In this document: positions 38,433 to 49,324 of the stretch, piece by piece
Layout: the number at the start of each line of letters is the position of its first letter
Position numbering within the stretch: position 1 is the stretch's first letter
NCBI GenBank assembly: GCA_963978545.1
Contig: OZ021722.1
Coordinates: 13,107,801 to 13,171,800 of the forward strand
Length of the DNA: 64,000 bases
Direction of reading: 5' to 3'
Source of the DNA: Linyphia triangularis
Lineage: Eukaryota; Arthropoda; Arachnida; Araneae; Linyphiidae
Notes under the pieces: generated by a model
What the model was told of the DNA's origin: nothing
The model's input: the letters and a program-made list of their open reading frames with translations, nothing else
Databases searched by the model: none
Position numbers and translations under genes: made by a program

Positions 38433-40600
38433 GTATAAAGTAATGGTGCTGCATATAAAGCAATGGTACTTCATATAAAATAATGGTACTTCATATAAAA
38501 TAATGGTACTTCATATAAAGTTATGGTGCTGCATATAAAGTAATGATGTTGCATATAAAGTAATGGCGCTGCATATAAAGTAGTGGTGCTACATATAAAG
38601 TAGTGGTGCTACATATAAAGTAATGGTACTTCATAAAGTAATGGTACTTCATAAAGTAATGGTACTTCATAAAGTAATGGTACTTCATATAAAGTAATGA
38701 TGTTGCATATAAAGTAATGGCGTTGCATATAAAGTAGTGGTGCTACATATAAAGTAATGGTACTTCATATAAAGTTATGGTGCTGCATATAAAGTAATGG
38801 TACTTCATATAAAGTTATGGTGTTGCATATAAAGTAATGATGTTGCATATAAAGTAATGGCGCTGCATATAAAGTAGTGGTGCTACATATAAAGTAATGG
38901 TACTTCATAAAGTAATGGTACTTCATAAAGTAATGGTACTTCATAAAGTAATGGTACTTCATATAAAGTAATGATGTTGCATATAAAGTAATGGCGTTGC
39001 ATATAAAGTAGTGGTGCTACATATAAAGTAATGGTACTTCATAAAGTAATGGTACTTCATATAAAGTTATGGTGCTGCATATAAAGTAATGGTACTTCAT
39101 ATAAAGTTATGGTGTTGCATATAAAGTAATGATGTTGCATATAAAGTAATGGCGCTGCATATAAAGTAGTGGTGCTACATATAAAGTAATGGTACTTCAT
39201 AAAGTAATGGTACTTCATAAAGTAATGGTACTTCATAAAGTAATGGTACTTCATAAAGTAATGGTACTTCATAAAGTAATGGTACTTCATAAAGTAATGG
39301 TACTTCATAAAGTAATGGTACTTCATAAAGTAATGGTACTTCATAAAGTAATGGTACTTCATAAAGTAATGGTACTTCATAAAGTAATGGTACTTCATAA
39401 AGTAATGGTACTTCATAAAGTAATGGTACTTCATAAAGTAATGGTACTTCATAAAGTAATGGTACTTCATATAAAGTAATGATGTTGCATATAAAGTAAT
39501 GGTGCTACATATAAAGTAATGGTACTTCATAAAGTAATGGTACTTCATAAAGTTATGGTGCTGCATATAAAGTAATGGTACTTCATATAAAGTTATGGTG
39601 TTGCATATAAAGTAATGATGTTGCATATAAAGTAATGGCGTTGCATATAAAGTAGTGGTGCTACATATAAAGTAATGGTACTTCATAAAGTAATGGTACT
39701 TCATATAAAGTTATGGTGCTGCATATAAAGTAATGGTACTTCATATAAAGTTATGGTGTTGCATATAAAGTAATGATGTTGCATATAAAGTAATGGAGCT
39801 GCATATAAAGTAGTGGTGCTACATATAAAGTAATGGTACTTCATAAAGTAATGGTACTTCATATAAAGTTATGGTGCTGCATATAAAGTAATGATGTTGC
39901 ATATAAAGTAATGGCGTTGCATATAAAGTAGTGGTGCTACATATAAAGTAATGGTACTTCATAAAGTAATGGTACTTCATATAAAGTTATGGTGCTGCAT
40001 ATAAAGTAATGGTACTTCATATAAAGTTATGGTGTTGCATATAAAGTAATGATGTTGCATATAAAGTAATGGCGCTGCATATAAAGTAGTGGTGCTACAT
40101 ATAAAGTAATGGTACTTCATAAAGTAATGGTACTTCATATAAAGTTATGGTGCTGCATATAAAGTAATGGTACTTCATATAAAGTTATGGTGTTGCATAT
40201 AAAGTAATGGCGCTGCATATAAAGTAGTGGTGCTACATATAAAGTAATGGTACTTCATAAAGTAATGGTACTTCATAAAGTAATGGTACTTCATATAAAG
40301 TTATGGTGCTGCATATAAAGTAATGGTACTTCATATAAAGTAATGGTACTACATATAAAGTTATGGTGTTGCATATAAAGTAATGGCGCTGCATATAAAG
40401 TAGTGGTGCTACATATTAAGTAATGGTACTTCATAAAGTAATGGTACTTCATATAAAGTTATGGTGCTGCATATAAAGTAATGGTACTTCATATAAAGTT
40501 ATGGTGCTGCATATAAAGTAATGGTGCTTCATATAAAGTTATGGTGCTGCATATAAAGTAATGGTGCTGCATATAAAGTAATGGTACTACTTATAAAGTA
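38433..40600 (+). repeat. AAAGTAATGG satellite with higher-order structure
   Basis: 2.17 kb of tandem 20-bp monomers (CATATAAAGTAATGGTGCTG and variants ending GTACTT, GATGTTG, GCGCTG, or with AGTAGTGG and GTTATGG) mixed with an 18-bp deletion form (CATAAAGTAATGGTACTT). The variants recur in fixed order as a block of about seven monomers, roughly 110-165 bp, repeated about eight times. From about 39190 to 39475 the 18-bp form alone is amplified about fifteen times. Because 18 is a multiple of three, both strands are open there (repeated MKYHYF or MVLHKV), but I see no evidence of a gene. Confidence 0.95.
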
Positions 40601-40943
40601 AAGCAGATATGTAAAATAATTTTCCTCGTGCCACCTTGAAGACTTGAAGCTTTGGAAGAAAGTCCCTGCATTTGTGTATGGCAGTAAAGAAACATCGAAA
40701 TTGTTTATTTCTGATGTTAGGTAGACTGTAAAAATATACACCATGTAATGGAGTGTATTATCACACTGAGTAATGATCTACAGGAGCAATTGGTGAAATT
40801 CGCCCTTATTTACATTTGTCAAAAACTAATGTCAGTTGTAGCAACTCATTAAGACTGACCTTTAAACCATGTGCTGTCTAACCATAGCATTCTTATATCA
40901 TTATTAGAGTTCCATTTTAAAATCATTTATATTAACTTTGAAT
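40601..40943. other. Unique spacer
   Basis: No gene recognised. It ends at the (GT)n that opens repeat K2. Confidence 0.3.
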
Positions 40944-41650
40944 GTGTGTGTGTGTGTGTGTGTGTGTCGATGGCGGGCAAACCTGCGGAGTCCTAATTAA
41001 CTTCCTTATCGTCATCCAATCGGTCTGAAACTTGGAAGATAGTTGGCTGTTTTCAGATTATCTGGTGCCGTCAGCAACACGAGGGCTATAATGCGCCGAA
41101 ACATTCGTCATTAGACAAGCCAACATACATTTACAAACACCCATGCCTAATACGGGACTCGAACCCGCAACCTCGTGGTCTAGAAGTTAGCACGCTAACC
41201 ACTATACCGTTTGATCGGCAACTTGGCAGATAGATTCGAAGTCGATGACAATGCATTCTTTCAAATTTTAGGGCTGTAACTGTCACTAAAAGGTCGCTTT
41301 TACGGAATACTAGTAAACCAACATACTATCATCCAATCGCGATATAATAGCATTTAATCGACCATTGAAGAAACTCTTTCTTGCTGCCAAACTTTTTTTA
41401 ATAAATAAATGAATAGTAAAATTGTTTTAATTAGAATAAATAAAAGATATTTGGATGTGAGTGCATAAATTCCCGTTCGTTTTCAATAAATAAATATTGA
41501 CACGTAGTTTGCCGCACATTTTTCTGATAGAAATGTTTTTAATATTTAAACTTAGATGCAAAACACGAGGCTCACGCTGTTTACAGAATCGGCGCTGTGT
41601 TAATGAATATAAAAATTGACAATGCGTATACAGGATTTTATTAAAAACTT
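40944..41650 (-). repeat. Family K dispersed repeat, copy K2, interrupted by a SINE
   Basis: Reverse homologue of 21995-22745. It begins at a (GT)n (40944-40968, followed by CGATGGCGGGCAAACC), continues across SINE C5, and ends near ATTGACAATGCGTATACAGG. The homology resumes on the far side of the SINE in exact register with copy K1. Confidence 0.85.
41043..41219 (-). mobile_element. tRNA-derived SINE, copy C5, inserted in K2
   Basis: 177-bp SINE with canonical box B (GGGTTCGAGTCCCG on the minus strand). It is flanked by AACTTGGAAGATAG (41029-41042) and AACTTGGCAGATAG (41220-41233), 13 of 14 identical. The pre-insertion sequence is preserved in K1 near 22650-22670 (CTATCTGCCAAGTTTCAG), where the motif occurs once. 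Confidence 0.95.
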
Positions 41651-43045
41651 CGTTTTTATTGGTTACGTTATTTAAACCTTCGTTTTAGCAAAAATTAAAA
41701 AAAACAAAAAAAACAAACAATATACATTAAATAATTAATGGATAAAATGAATGAATTATTAAATTATATATATATATATTCACAGAATATCTCTTTTAAC
41801 ATCAAAACAAATTAGTCATAACTATTCTCCAGTTTTTTATGCTATGTCTGCAAAGTTGGCTGATTCTGAAATAAAGATCATTCCATATTTATTAAGTCGC
41901 TAAGGTGTACATACACACTTGAATTTTTTTTTTTTATCATTTTAAAAGTTTGATTTCTTTTTGCATCTTAAAGTACATAATTATAAATGTTGTTTTCATT
42001 TAAAAAAAGTTTTAAGAAATCAATTAGCTAATTAACATTTAAATCATTAATTAGCATAGATTTGAATAATGATTACTTAAACTCCATTAAGCCAGTAAAA
42101 AAAGTTGCGGTTGGAAATTGTTCGTAATATCATTCCTAATGTTTTTATTCTCCATCCAAATTTCTGAAATACATAGATTTTTAATGGAATCTTTTTTAAC
42201 TTTGAAAGTGTAAAAACAATCAAAAAAATTCTAAAAACTTTTGTTTTTAAAGATCTGACAAAATTTATTTATTTTTCCAGTCAACTTTAATTGAGGGTTA
42301 ACACATTTAATAGTTAATGCAGATTTCGATTCTAAAATAATTTTTCAAAGAAAAAAAAAATCCATCAAATTTTTGTTATCAATGTTTAAATGAAGTTCCA
42401 CTTGCTAAAAACACGATTCTTAAGATAGTTAGTTAAAATTTTTAAAATTTATTTTTAAAATGAAATAGTACTTTATACTAATAAAATTACTTACTAGCTT
42501 TAAAATGATACCATTATCTTGCAAAATTCCATCTTAATTATTTTAAATCAAAGAAACTAAAATCACTTTTTGGACTATTTTGCGATACTTGCACAGTATG
42601 TATACCTTAACCTTTTGAAGTGATTCCGCACAGAAACCACATGAATTTTTATTTCTATACGCAGATTGGTATTACAGCGAAACCACACTTCTTACATATA
42701 TCATAAATAATCTATGTAATTTTTCGATTTTGTATGACCTGAAACAAAGTACAATTTTTTCTGCAGAAATTTTTATTAGGTTTGTCATTTGTTTTCACTG
42801 TTACTTGCATTGTGGTTTTATAACGTAACCATACAAAAGTTAAAATAAATATTTTTTTTGCTAAAAAGGAAGTAGACTCCAACATTTTTCTACGCATAAG
42901 GACTGTCCATGCCAAATGTAATTAAAATCGAGTTTCGTGCTTCAAAGGTTTAACTAAACAATGATAAATGTTTCCCAATAGATACCCACAGTAAGTTCAT
43001 TAAAAGTTCCGTTACCAAAAAAAAAATTTAGTTAACTTTTACCAA
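41651..43045. other. AT-rich unique sequence
   Basis: Short (AT)n at 41766-41779. No gene or element recognised. Confidence 0.4.
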
Positions 43046-43047
43046 TA

Positions 43048-43191
43048 AACTTTTGACGCCCGTCGCTTTAGCATAGCAGCTAAATATCTTTCAACGATGT
43101 ATTTGATCTTTGAAAAATTATAGATCTTACAATTATGTATCTTAAGAAAGTTTACGTCTATAAAAATGTAAAATGAGGGGCGTAAAAAGTT
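43048..43191. mobile_element. Small TA-flanked MITE (144 bp)
   Basis: Ends AACTTTTGACGCCCGTC and, inverted, GAGGGGCGTAAAAAGTT, with 15 of 17 matching. Flanked by TA at 43046-43047 and 43192-43193. Fits a Tc1/mariner-type MITE. Confidence 0.7.
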
Positions 43192-43256
43192 TAGGTTCTC
43201 GAAAACAAAGTAATCGAAATGCTAATTCAAATCAATTTTCTTTAAAATTTATATTA

Positions 43257-43471
43257 CAGAGTGTATCATAAAGAATGATTTCTTTACTCCATAAAAGACA
43301 TTCATGACGATTTCTAAGTCTTGCACACGTGGATATCTATCAAGTGGCAATTCCCTAGAACACTAAAAAAATGCCTCGTCCAGCGACATAACTCTCATTC
43401 ACGAGATCTTCGTCACTCCATAAATTTAACGATTTAGATTACGACTAGATCATTCTTTCCGATAAACCCTG
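43257..43471. mobile_element. mariner-type MITE (215 bp)
   Basis: Flanked by TA at 43255-43256 and 43472-43473. The inverted ends are CAGAGTGTATCATAAAGAAT on the left and ATTCTTTCCGATAAACCCTG on the right. Termini of CAGGGTGTTTC type are typical of arthropod mariner-like elements. Non-coding. Confidence 0.75.
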
Positions 43472-43482
43472 TATATTAACAA

Positions 43483-44250
43483 TGGGGTGTGGAACATCGT
43501 ATAACTTTCAATTACATTATAATACTGACGTGGATTTGTGTCATTTACCGTTTTTATATTTTCATCATTCATTTAGCAAAAGTGTCCAGTTTGGCTTTAC
43601 TTTTTGTGGCAATTCTTGTAAAGGTCTTGGAAATAAAAGAAAAAAATAAACTCTGCCAAAATGATGATTTTAGCGATATACTTTTCGATAATTCTTATAT
43701 AAACCTTTCTTATAACTGAAACTGGGAAGAGAAGAAAAAACGATCGTTGATGAGGTATGCTCAATACTCAAAGAAAAAGAACTCTGTGTTGAAGGCATTG
43801 GTTTTTCAACTTTTTACGCCATTAAAGCATTTTTACGGGAATTTTGGAGGTGGGGACGTTTAGAACACATTAAGAGGCATTACCACAGAGATTTTAAACA
43901 AAATCGTTGGAGCCGTTTTTTATCAATTACTAATTAACATGATTTTTTTTTTCAATGGCAGCTACCTTATGCGGATGCGTGATTTTGACGAAAACCTTAA
44001 TGGTAGGTCCCTATGACACCACTAAACCGCACACCAAATTGATCATCGTAAGTCAATTTGCGCCGGAGTTATGCTGACCACAGACACGCACACAGACAGA
44101 CATTTTTTCTATATCACCTTTTGAAATCAGGATATTCCAAAACGTGGAAAAATGCAAACCAAAATCAATTATTATTAATATATATTTTTTTACCGAATAC
44201 TATACTTTCATTGCCCTATGAATTACGTATTGGTAATTGAAAGTAAAAAA
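43483..44250 (-). repeat. Family A copy A11, full length
   Basis: Reverse copy from GGGGTGTGGAACATCGTATA to TGGTAATTGAAAGTAAAAAA, with all blocks present. The central palindrome is changed here (GCGGATGCGT). Confidence 0.9.
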
Positions 44251-44611
44251 GCAGTATCACTGTGAATGGTTTTCGAAAAGTGGTGACAACGAAAGAAAAG
44301 AATAATTGACGTAATGAAACTTGTGAGAAGAAATTGTAGGAATATATTAAAATACAATTTTATTTGGAAATTCGTTTGTAAGGATATAGCTTTTGTAAGA
44401 AATAAGGGTGATAGCTCTAAATAATACATGCAATTACAGGTGGTTATCAAAACAATGGAAATACCCGTGAATAAAATGGACATTTAAGCACTTAGCAAGC
44501 ATTAAAATATAATCTTTGCTACGATTTTTTTTTTTTTAAATATATACAGTGTATATCAGAGTATGTATGAGGTAGCTTTAGTGAAATTGTATACTTCCGG
44601 ACATTTTCCAA

Positions 44612-44831
44612 AAGCGTAAAATATCAGACCTCGCAGTCTTTCAAAGAGGTCAAATTAAAGGAGCCCGACTAGCTGAAGCAACTGTGATCGAAACATCCCA
44701 GTTTTTAGGCGTTTCTAGAGGTAAGGTGTCTAAAGTCATGACAACGTGCACACAGTGAGGCAAAACAAGCTCGTCAAAGCAAAATAGTGTCGGAAGGAGA
44801 AGTTGAGTGAAAGAGACCGACGGGTTTTGAA
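44612..44831 (+). pseudogene. Tc1-like transposase N-terminal fragment
   Basis: In one frame from 44612 it reads RKISDLAVFQRGQIKGARLA and then, after a few residues, TSQFLGVSRGKVSKVM. This is the helix-turn-helix pattern (GARLAGASV...TAQLLGVSRATVSKV) of Tc1 transposases, which binds the inverted terminal repeats. The frame is broken by a TGA at 44756-44758. A frameshift follows, since a later frame gives KLSERDRRVLK, the next conserved block, which is interrupted by SINE C6 and continues as RVLKLIVMYKKK after it (45015 on). There is no DDE domain. Confidence 0.85.
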
Positions 44832-45014
44832 TCTGGTTGGTTGTATTCAGATTATCTGGCGCCTTCAGTAATACGAGGGCTATAATGCGCCGAAACATTC
44901 GTCATTAGACAAGCCAACATACATTTACAAACACCCATGCCTTACACGGGACTCGGAACACGCAACCTCACGGTCTAGAAGCTAGCACGCTAGCCACTAT
45001 ACCGTTTGGTCTGC
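44832..45014 (-). mobile_element. tRNA-derived SINE, copy C6, nested in the Tc1-like element
   Basis: Minus-strand SINE flanked by an exact 11-bp duplication CGGGTTTTGAA (44821-44831 and 45015-45025). Both copies of the duplication encode part of the transposase RVLK motif, so the SINE arrived after the transposon. Confidence 0.95.
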
Positions 45015-45274
45015 CGGGTTTTGAAGCTGATTGTTATGTATAAAAAGAAAGAATATTACAATATTCCTCAGTATACTATTCAGCATTTGTATGATTAGAT
45101 TTTCAGGTGAATCCAAACTGTAAAAGGCGGTTCTACGCCATATTAGTAAAGGATTCCTTATCAATCTAGGGTGTCTTCATTACTTTGATAACCACCTGTA
45201 CATATATAAATAATTAGCTGAATACCCAAATTTTAGAAATTTTTAATTAGCTTTGTTTACGATGCATTTAGAAG

Positions 45275-45440
45275 CATGTTTTCAGATTTTCAGGTGGTTT
45301 GTTTGTGCCTATACTTGTGCACAATGGCGGCTAATAAGGCCGGGACCCACAGCTTAACGTCAATTCCGAACCATAACGAACATCCATGCGTAAACGGGGA
45401 CTCAAACGAGGCACCTTTGGCATGTGAAGCAAGAGATCAT
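45275..45440 (-). mobile_element. Degenerate SINE of the second tRNA-derived family
   Basis: Minus strand shows a box B-like TCGTTTGAGTCCCCG followed by CGCATGGATGTTCGTTATGG and GGTCCCGGCCTTATTAGCCG. The GTCCCGGTCTGATTAGCCGT block is shared with 51607-51745. The box A part is largely lost. Confidence 0.55.
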
Positions 45441-45463
45441 TTTTTAAAGTTCTAACTCAATAA

Positions 45464-45650
45464 TAACGGTAGAGTGGTTAGCGTGCTGGCTTCAAAAGAA
45501 CGCGAGTTTGCGGGTTCAAGTCCCGTGTAAGCCATGGGGGTTTGTAAATGTATGTTGGCTTGTCAAATGACGAATGTTTCGGCGCATTTTAGCTCTCGTG
45601 TTACTGCCGGTGCCATATAATCTGAAAACAACCAACCAACCAACCAACCT
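45464..45650 (+). mobile_element. tRNA-derived SINE, copy C7 (plus strand)
   Basis: The only plus-strand copy of the main family. Box A AGAGTGGTTAGCGTG is at about 45471-45485 and box B GGGTTCAAGTCCCG at about 45513-45526. The 3' tail CTGAAAACAACCAACCAACC ends in an (AACC)n run. It is flanked by ACTCAATAA (45455-45463 and 45652-45660). The first ~12 bp of the head are missing, i.e. a slight 5' truncation. Confidence 0.9.
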
Positions 45651-45660
45651 GACTCAATAA

Positions 45661-45849
45661 GAAATAGATCAATAGAATGTTCCATATTTGGAGCATTTGA
45701 CCTTTTTTCAACTGTAAAGAATGTTGTAGAAATCGTGATAGCTTTGTTTTACTTATTCCACTTTGTGATAATTTCAACCATCAACTTTTAACGTCCGCTT
45801 TCCGGTGAAAATTGAAGTATTCCAAATTTGGAACGATCAAAACCTTAAT
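45661..45849. other. Unique spacer before the tandem arrays
   Basis: Nothing recognised. Confidence 0.3.
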
Positions 45850-46728
45850 ATAAGTTTATTAAGATCGGAATAACTTACTTTTTTCGGTTTGGTCTTGTTG
45901 ATATTTGTACCAAACTTCTGATTTAAAACATTTGGATAGTCCAAGTATAGAATGGTTAACTTTTATTTTGACCCCTTAGTTCTTCAAGATTAGAATACCT
46001 TACTTTTTCTATGTTTGTGATTGTTAACATTTGTACCAAATTTCAGAGTTGTGACTGCATTGGAATTGGGACAGCTCACGCTTAGAACGGTTAACCCTTT
46101 TTTGACACCTTGTGGTTATTCAAAATTAGAATAGCTTACTTTTTCGATGTTTGTGATTATTGACATTTTACCAAATTTCAGAGGTGTGACTGCATTGGAA
46201 TCGGGACATTGGGATAGCTCACGTTTAAAACGGTTAACCCTTTTTTGACACCTTGGTTATTCAAAATTAGAATAGTTTACTTTTTCGATGTTTGTGATTA
46301 TTGACATTTGTACCAAATTTTAGAGTTGTGACTGCATTGGAATCGGGACATTGGGATAGCTCACGTTTAGAACTGTTAACCCTTTTTTGACACCTTGGTT
46401 ATTCAAAATTAGAATAGCTTACTTTTTCTATATTTGTGATTGTTAACATTTGTACCAAACTTCAGAGTTGTGACTGCATTGGAATTGGGACATTGGGATA
46501 GCTCACGTTTAGAACGGTTAACCCCTTTTTGACCTCTTAATGATCAAAATTAGAGTAGCTTACTTTTATATGTTGGTCATTGTTAACATATGTACCAAAC
46601 TTAGGAGTGGTGACTGCATTAGATATTTTAGGATAGTCCACGTTTAGAATAGTTAACCTTTTGACACCTTGATTATTCAAGATTAGAATAGCTTACTTTT
46701 TCTATCTTTGCCCATTTGTTATCATTTG
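45850..46728. repeat. Tandem array with ~140-bp unit
   Basis: About six and a half units. The marker GTGACTGCATTGGAA starts at 46051, 46186, 46328, 46470 and (as GTGACTGCATTAGA) 46610, giving spacings of 135, 142, 142 and 140 bp. Other shared blocks are CATTTGTACCAAATTTCAGA, GGTTAACCCTTTTTTGACAC and AGAATAGCTTACTTTTTC. Older, more diverged units lie at the left edge. Non-coding. Confidence 0.95.
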
Positions 46729-47085
46729 TTCCAAATTTCAAAATTGTGAATATATAGAAAAAAATTTGGCAACTAGTGATTATTCACTTATTGGGATTGG
46801 ATTTTATAAATAATAACTCTTAAGCTAATTATAAGCAATTTCAAACATTTGTTCCGAATTTCAAAATTGTGAATAAATAGAAAAAATTGGGCAACTAGTG
46901 ATTATTCACTGATTAGGATTGGATTTTATAAATAAAGACTAATTATAAGCAATTTCAAACATTTGTTCCAAATTTCAAAATTGTGAATATATAGAAAAAA
47001 ATTGGGCAACTAGTGATTATTCACTGATTGGGATTGGATTTTATAAATAATAACTCTTAAGCTAATTATCAGCCATTTCAAATAC
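46729..47085. repeat. Tandem array with ~115-123-bp unit, derived from the preceding one
   Basis: Three units starting with TTCC(A/G)AATTTCAAAATTGTGAA at 46729, 46852 and 46966, each containing GGCAACTAGTGATTATTCAC and GGGATTGGATTTTATAAATA. The unit start resembles the ACCAAATTTCAGAGTTGTGA segment of the 140-bp repeat, so this array probably branched from it. Confidence 0.9.
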
Positions 47086-47766
47086 TAGCTTTAACGCCAG
47101 CTATTTTGAGTAGCAAACTCAAGTCATATCATAAAAGTATTAAAATCACCTATCCATACAAATTAAAATGTGACGCCAAAAATTGCGCTCACCGCCAAAT
47201 ATGGCGCTCATTCGACAGTAATGGTAATTTAATGGGGCATCCTCCAGGATGTGGCTTACGTCAAAATTAAATTTTCATCCTTCCTCATGGCGCGGCATTT
47301 GTAACAGGGGCGCAAGGAAAACACTTTTGTTATAACCTCGGGAAGGGAAAAAGATTCTCTAAAAGGGGCAAGATCCCCTAAATCCAGGGATTGCCCCAAA
47401 CTATTTTTTAGTCGCTTTTTATACCGGATTTGTCCGGAATCTTTTTCAATAATGCCTACTTTTTTTTTATATATTCTTTTTCCGAAGGTTTATTGATAAA
47501 TAAATACCACCGGGGATTTTATTTTGTATTTTTGAGTTTCAGCTTTTTTGCTTATCTTTAAGCAATCAATTTTGATCGGTCCCGCCGAAGCGAAAGAATA
47601 GGTCTTGTTTCTGTTTATTGAATTATTGATGTCTGCCGGAATTTTCGAAGTTTTGTAATTTTATGTTTCCTGAAAAGGGTTTTATCATACAAAATAAATT
47701 AGTTATAAATTTTTCGCTACACTAATATTCTTCTAATAAATTTTTTCTCCGCAAAAGCTGCAGACA
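47086..47766. other. Unique sequence with a GC-richer island
   Basis: 47160-47450 contains CCGCCAAATATGGCGCTCAT and similar motifs. No repeat match or gene. Confidence 0.3.
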
Positions 47767-47768
47767 TA

Positions 47769-49322
47769 CACTGCTGTCCAAAAGTTAAGAATAAATTGTA
47801 AAATGCTAAAAAAATGGAGTAAATATTCGTAAAATTATTCCAAATTTCTTGCGGATATTAATTGGGTGAAGGAGAAACATTGGGTTTATGCAAAACTTTT
47901 CAGTCGACTACGTCCTGCGTGAAACACCTGCGCATATCGGAACGCAGAGAAACCGATTGACGCAGCATAGGCAGTTCAGATAATTTTCGGGCAGCTGCTG
48001 TGCGAAAGAGCGTTGTCCTAACCATCAAACAAGGTGAATGATGCCACAAAGACGCCAATTGGAAATGTTTGCGAAAGGAAGAATAGTTGGAATGCTGGAA
48101 TCCGGACGATCATAAACCGAAGTGTCTCGAATTCTGAATGTGAACCAGTCTGTGATCTCAAGACTGTGGCAGAGGTTTCAAAGAACGGGAGATGTTACCC
48201 GACGACCAGTATCAGGTTGACCAAGAGTCACAATCCCTCGCCAAGACCGATATCTGGTAATAAGTGCGCGACGACAGAGGAACAATACTGCCACATCACT
48301 GGGTTCGGCGCTCACAGTCGCCACAGGAATGCGAATTTCGAGACAAACTGTTTACAGGAGACTCAATCATGCTGTCCTGTATGCCAGAAGACCAGCAGTT
48401 TGCATTCCCCTCACGTCTGTTCAGAAACGCGCTCGTTTGAACTGGAGTTTGAAACATCAACAATGGAGTGTGGGAGAGTGGGCCAATGTGATGTTCAGTG
48501 ACGAGTCTCGGTTTAGTCTGAGTAGTGATTCTCGTCGGGTAACGATATGTAGAGAAAGTGGAACACGTTTTGAACCAAGAAACATATCGGAAAGACATCA
48601 TTTTCCATCAAGGGGAGTAATGGTATGGGCAGGCATCATGATGGACGGCCGCACAGACCTCCATTTCTTTGACACGGGGTCTGTGACTGGTCAAAGATAC
48701 AGAGACGAAGTTCTTGAGCCTTATGTTCGCTAGTTTCGAGGTACTGTTGGTCCTAACTTCCTATTCATGGATAATAATGCGCCATGTCACCGAGCGGTGC
48801 TGGTTGATGACTTCCTTGAAACGGAAAACATCCAGCGTATGTCGTGGCCTGGCAACTCCCCTGATTTAAATCCTATCGAGCATGTATGGGATATGCTCGA
48901 GAGACAAATTGCAGCCCTTTTGCACCCACCAAGCTAGCTCCGTTACAGAACTGAAGAGAACTCTCCAAGAAGCTTGGAACCATTTGAGCCCACAACTCAT
49001 TCATCATCTCATAGCAAGTATTGTAAATCGTTGTGCAGCGTGCCTAGCTGTCAGAGGTGACCACACGCCTTATTAAACTGCAGCATCAGTCTTTTATTTA
49101 ATGTTTTCTTTCATTTTTTCTTTAAAGTGTGAACCCTTGCTATTCTCAGTTTCTTTCAAACTGCTACTTTGGATAATAAAATTAATTATTATCGTTCTTT
49201 TGATTTGCTTCCTCATTTTATAACCATTTTACACTCGCATATCACGTTTCCCGCCATTCTGATGTACAGTTCCTTGTTTATTCACATAATTATCAATTAT
49301 GCATAACTTTTGGACACCAGTG
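47769..49322 (+). mobile_element. Tc1-like DNA transposon, full length but inactive
   Basis: 1554 bp flanked by TA (47767-47768 and 49323-49324). Terminal inverted repeats are CACTGCTGTCCAAAAGTTA on the left and TAACTTTTGGACACCAGTG on the right, 18 of 19 matching. The size and TA duplication are standard for Tc1/mariner. It contains one transposase pseudogene (48038-49076). The 5' region between the repeat and the gene is 270 bp and the 3' region 246 bp. Confidence 0.97.
48038..49076 (+). pseudogene. Tc1-like DD34E transposase, inactivated
   Basis: Spans about 346 codons, the usual length of a Tc1 transposase, which excises and reinserts the element in the nucleus. It opens with ATGATG and reads MMPQRRQLEMFAKGRIVGML, followed by helix-turn-helix sequence with TEVSRILNVNQSVISRLWQR. 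The catalytic domain shows FSDESRF (first Asp at 48500-48502) and NSPDLNPIEHVWD (Glu at 48878-48880). The position 34 residues before that Glu, normally the second Asp, is Asn (AAT at 48773-48775) inside MDNNAPCHR. Breaks: stops at 48113-48115, 48218-48220, 48731-48733 and 48935-48937, and a frameshift around 48915-48940, after which SSVTELKRTLQEAWNHL continues in another frame to the stop at 49074-49076. Dead gene. Confidence 0.95.
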
Positions 49323-49324
49323 TA

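Larger units (their letters stand above)
44437..45198 (+). mobile_element. Internally deleted Tc1-like transposon with nested SINE
   Basis: Flanked by TA at 44435-44436 and 45199-45200. The inverted ends are CAGGTGGTTATCAAAA and TTTGATAACCACCTG. At 762 bp, including a 183-bp SINE and its duplicated target, it is far below the usual ~1.6 kb, so the catalytic domain has been deleted. What remains encodes only the N-terminal DNA-binding region of the transposase. Confidence 0.9.

Noticed and set aside
38765..39704. Long open frames of MKYHYF or MVLHKV repeats on both strands
   Set aside because: They follow from an 18-bp satellite monomer whose length is a multiple of three. Both strands are open, there is no other sequence context for a gene, and the frames break where 20-bp monomers occur.
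38433..40600. CRISPR-like array
   Set aside because: Units are contiguous with no unique spacers, and the context is eukaryotic. It is satellite DNA.
48034..48501. 155-codon plus-strand frame starting MNDATKTPIGN
   Set aside because: It is an out-of-frame reading of the transposase pseudogene. The frame with helix-turn-helix and DDE motifs starts at 48038.
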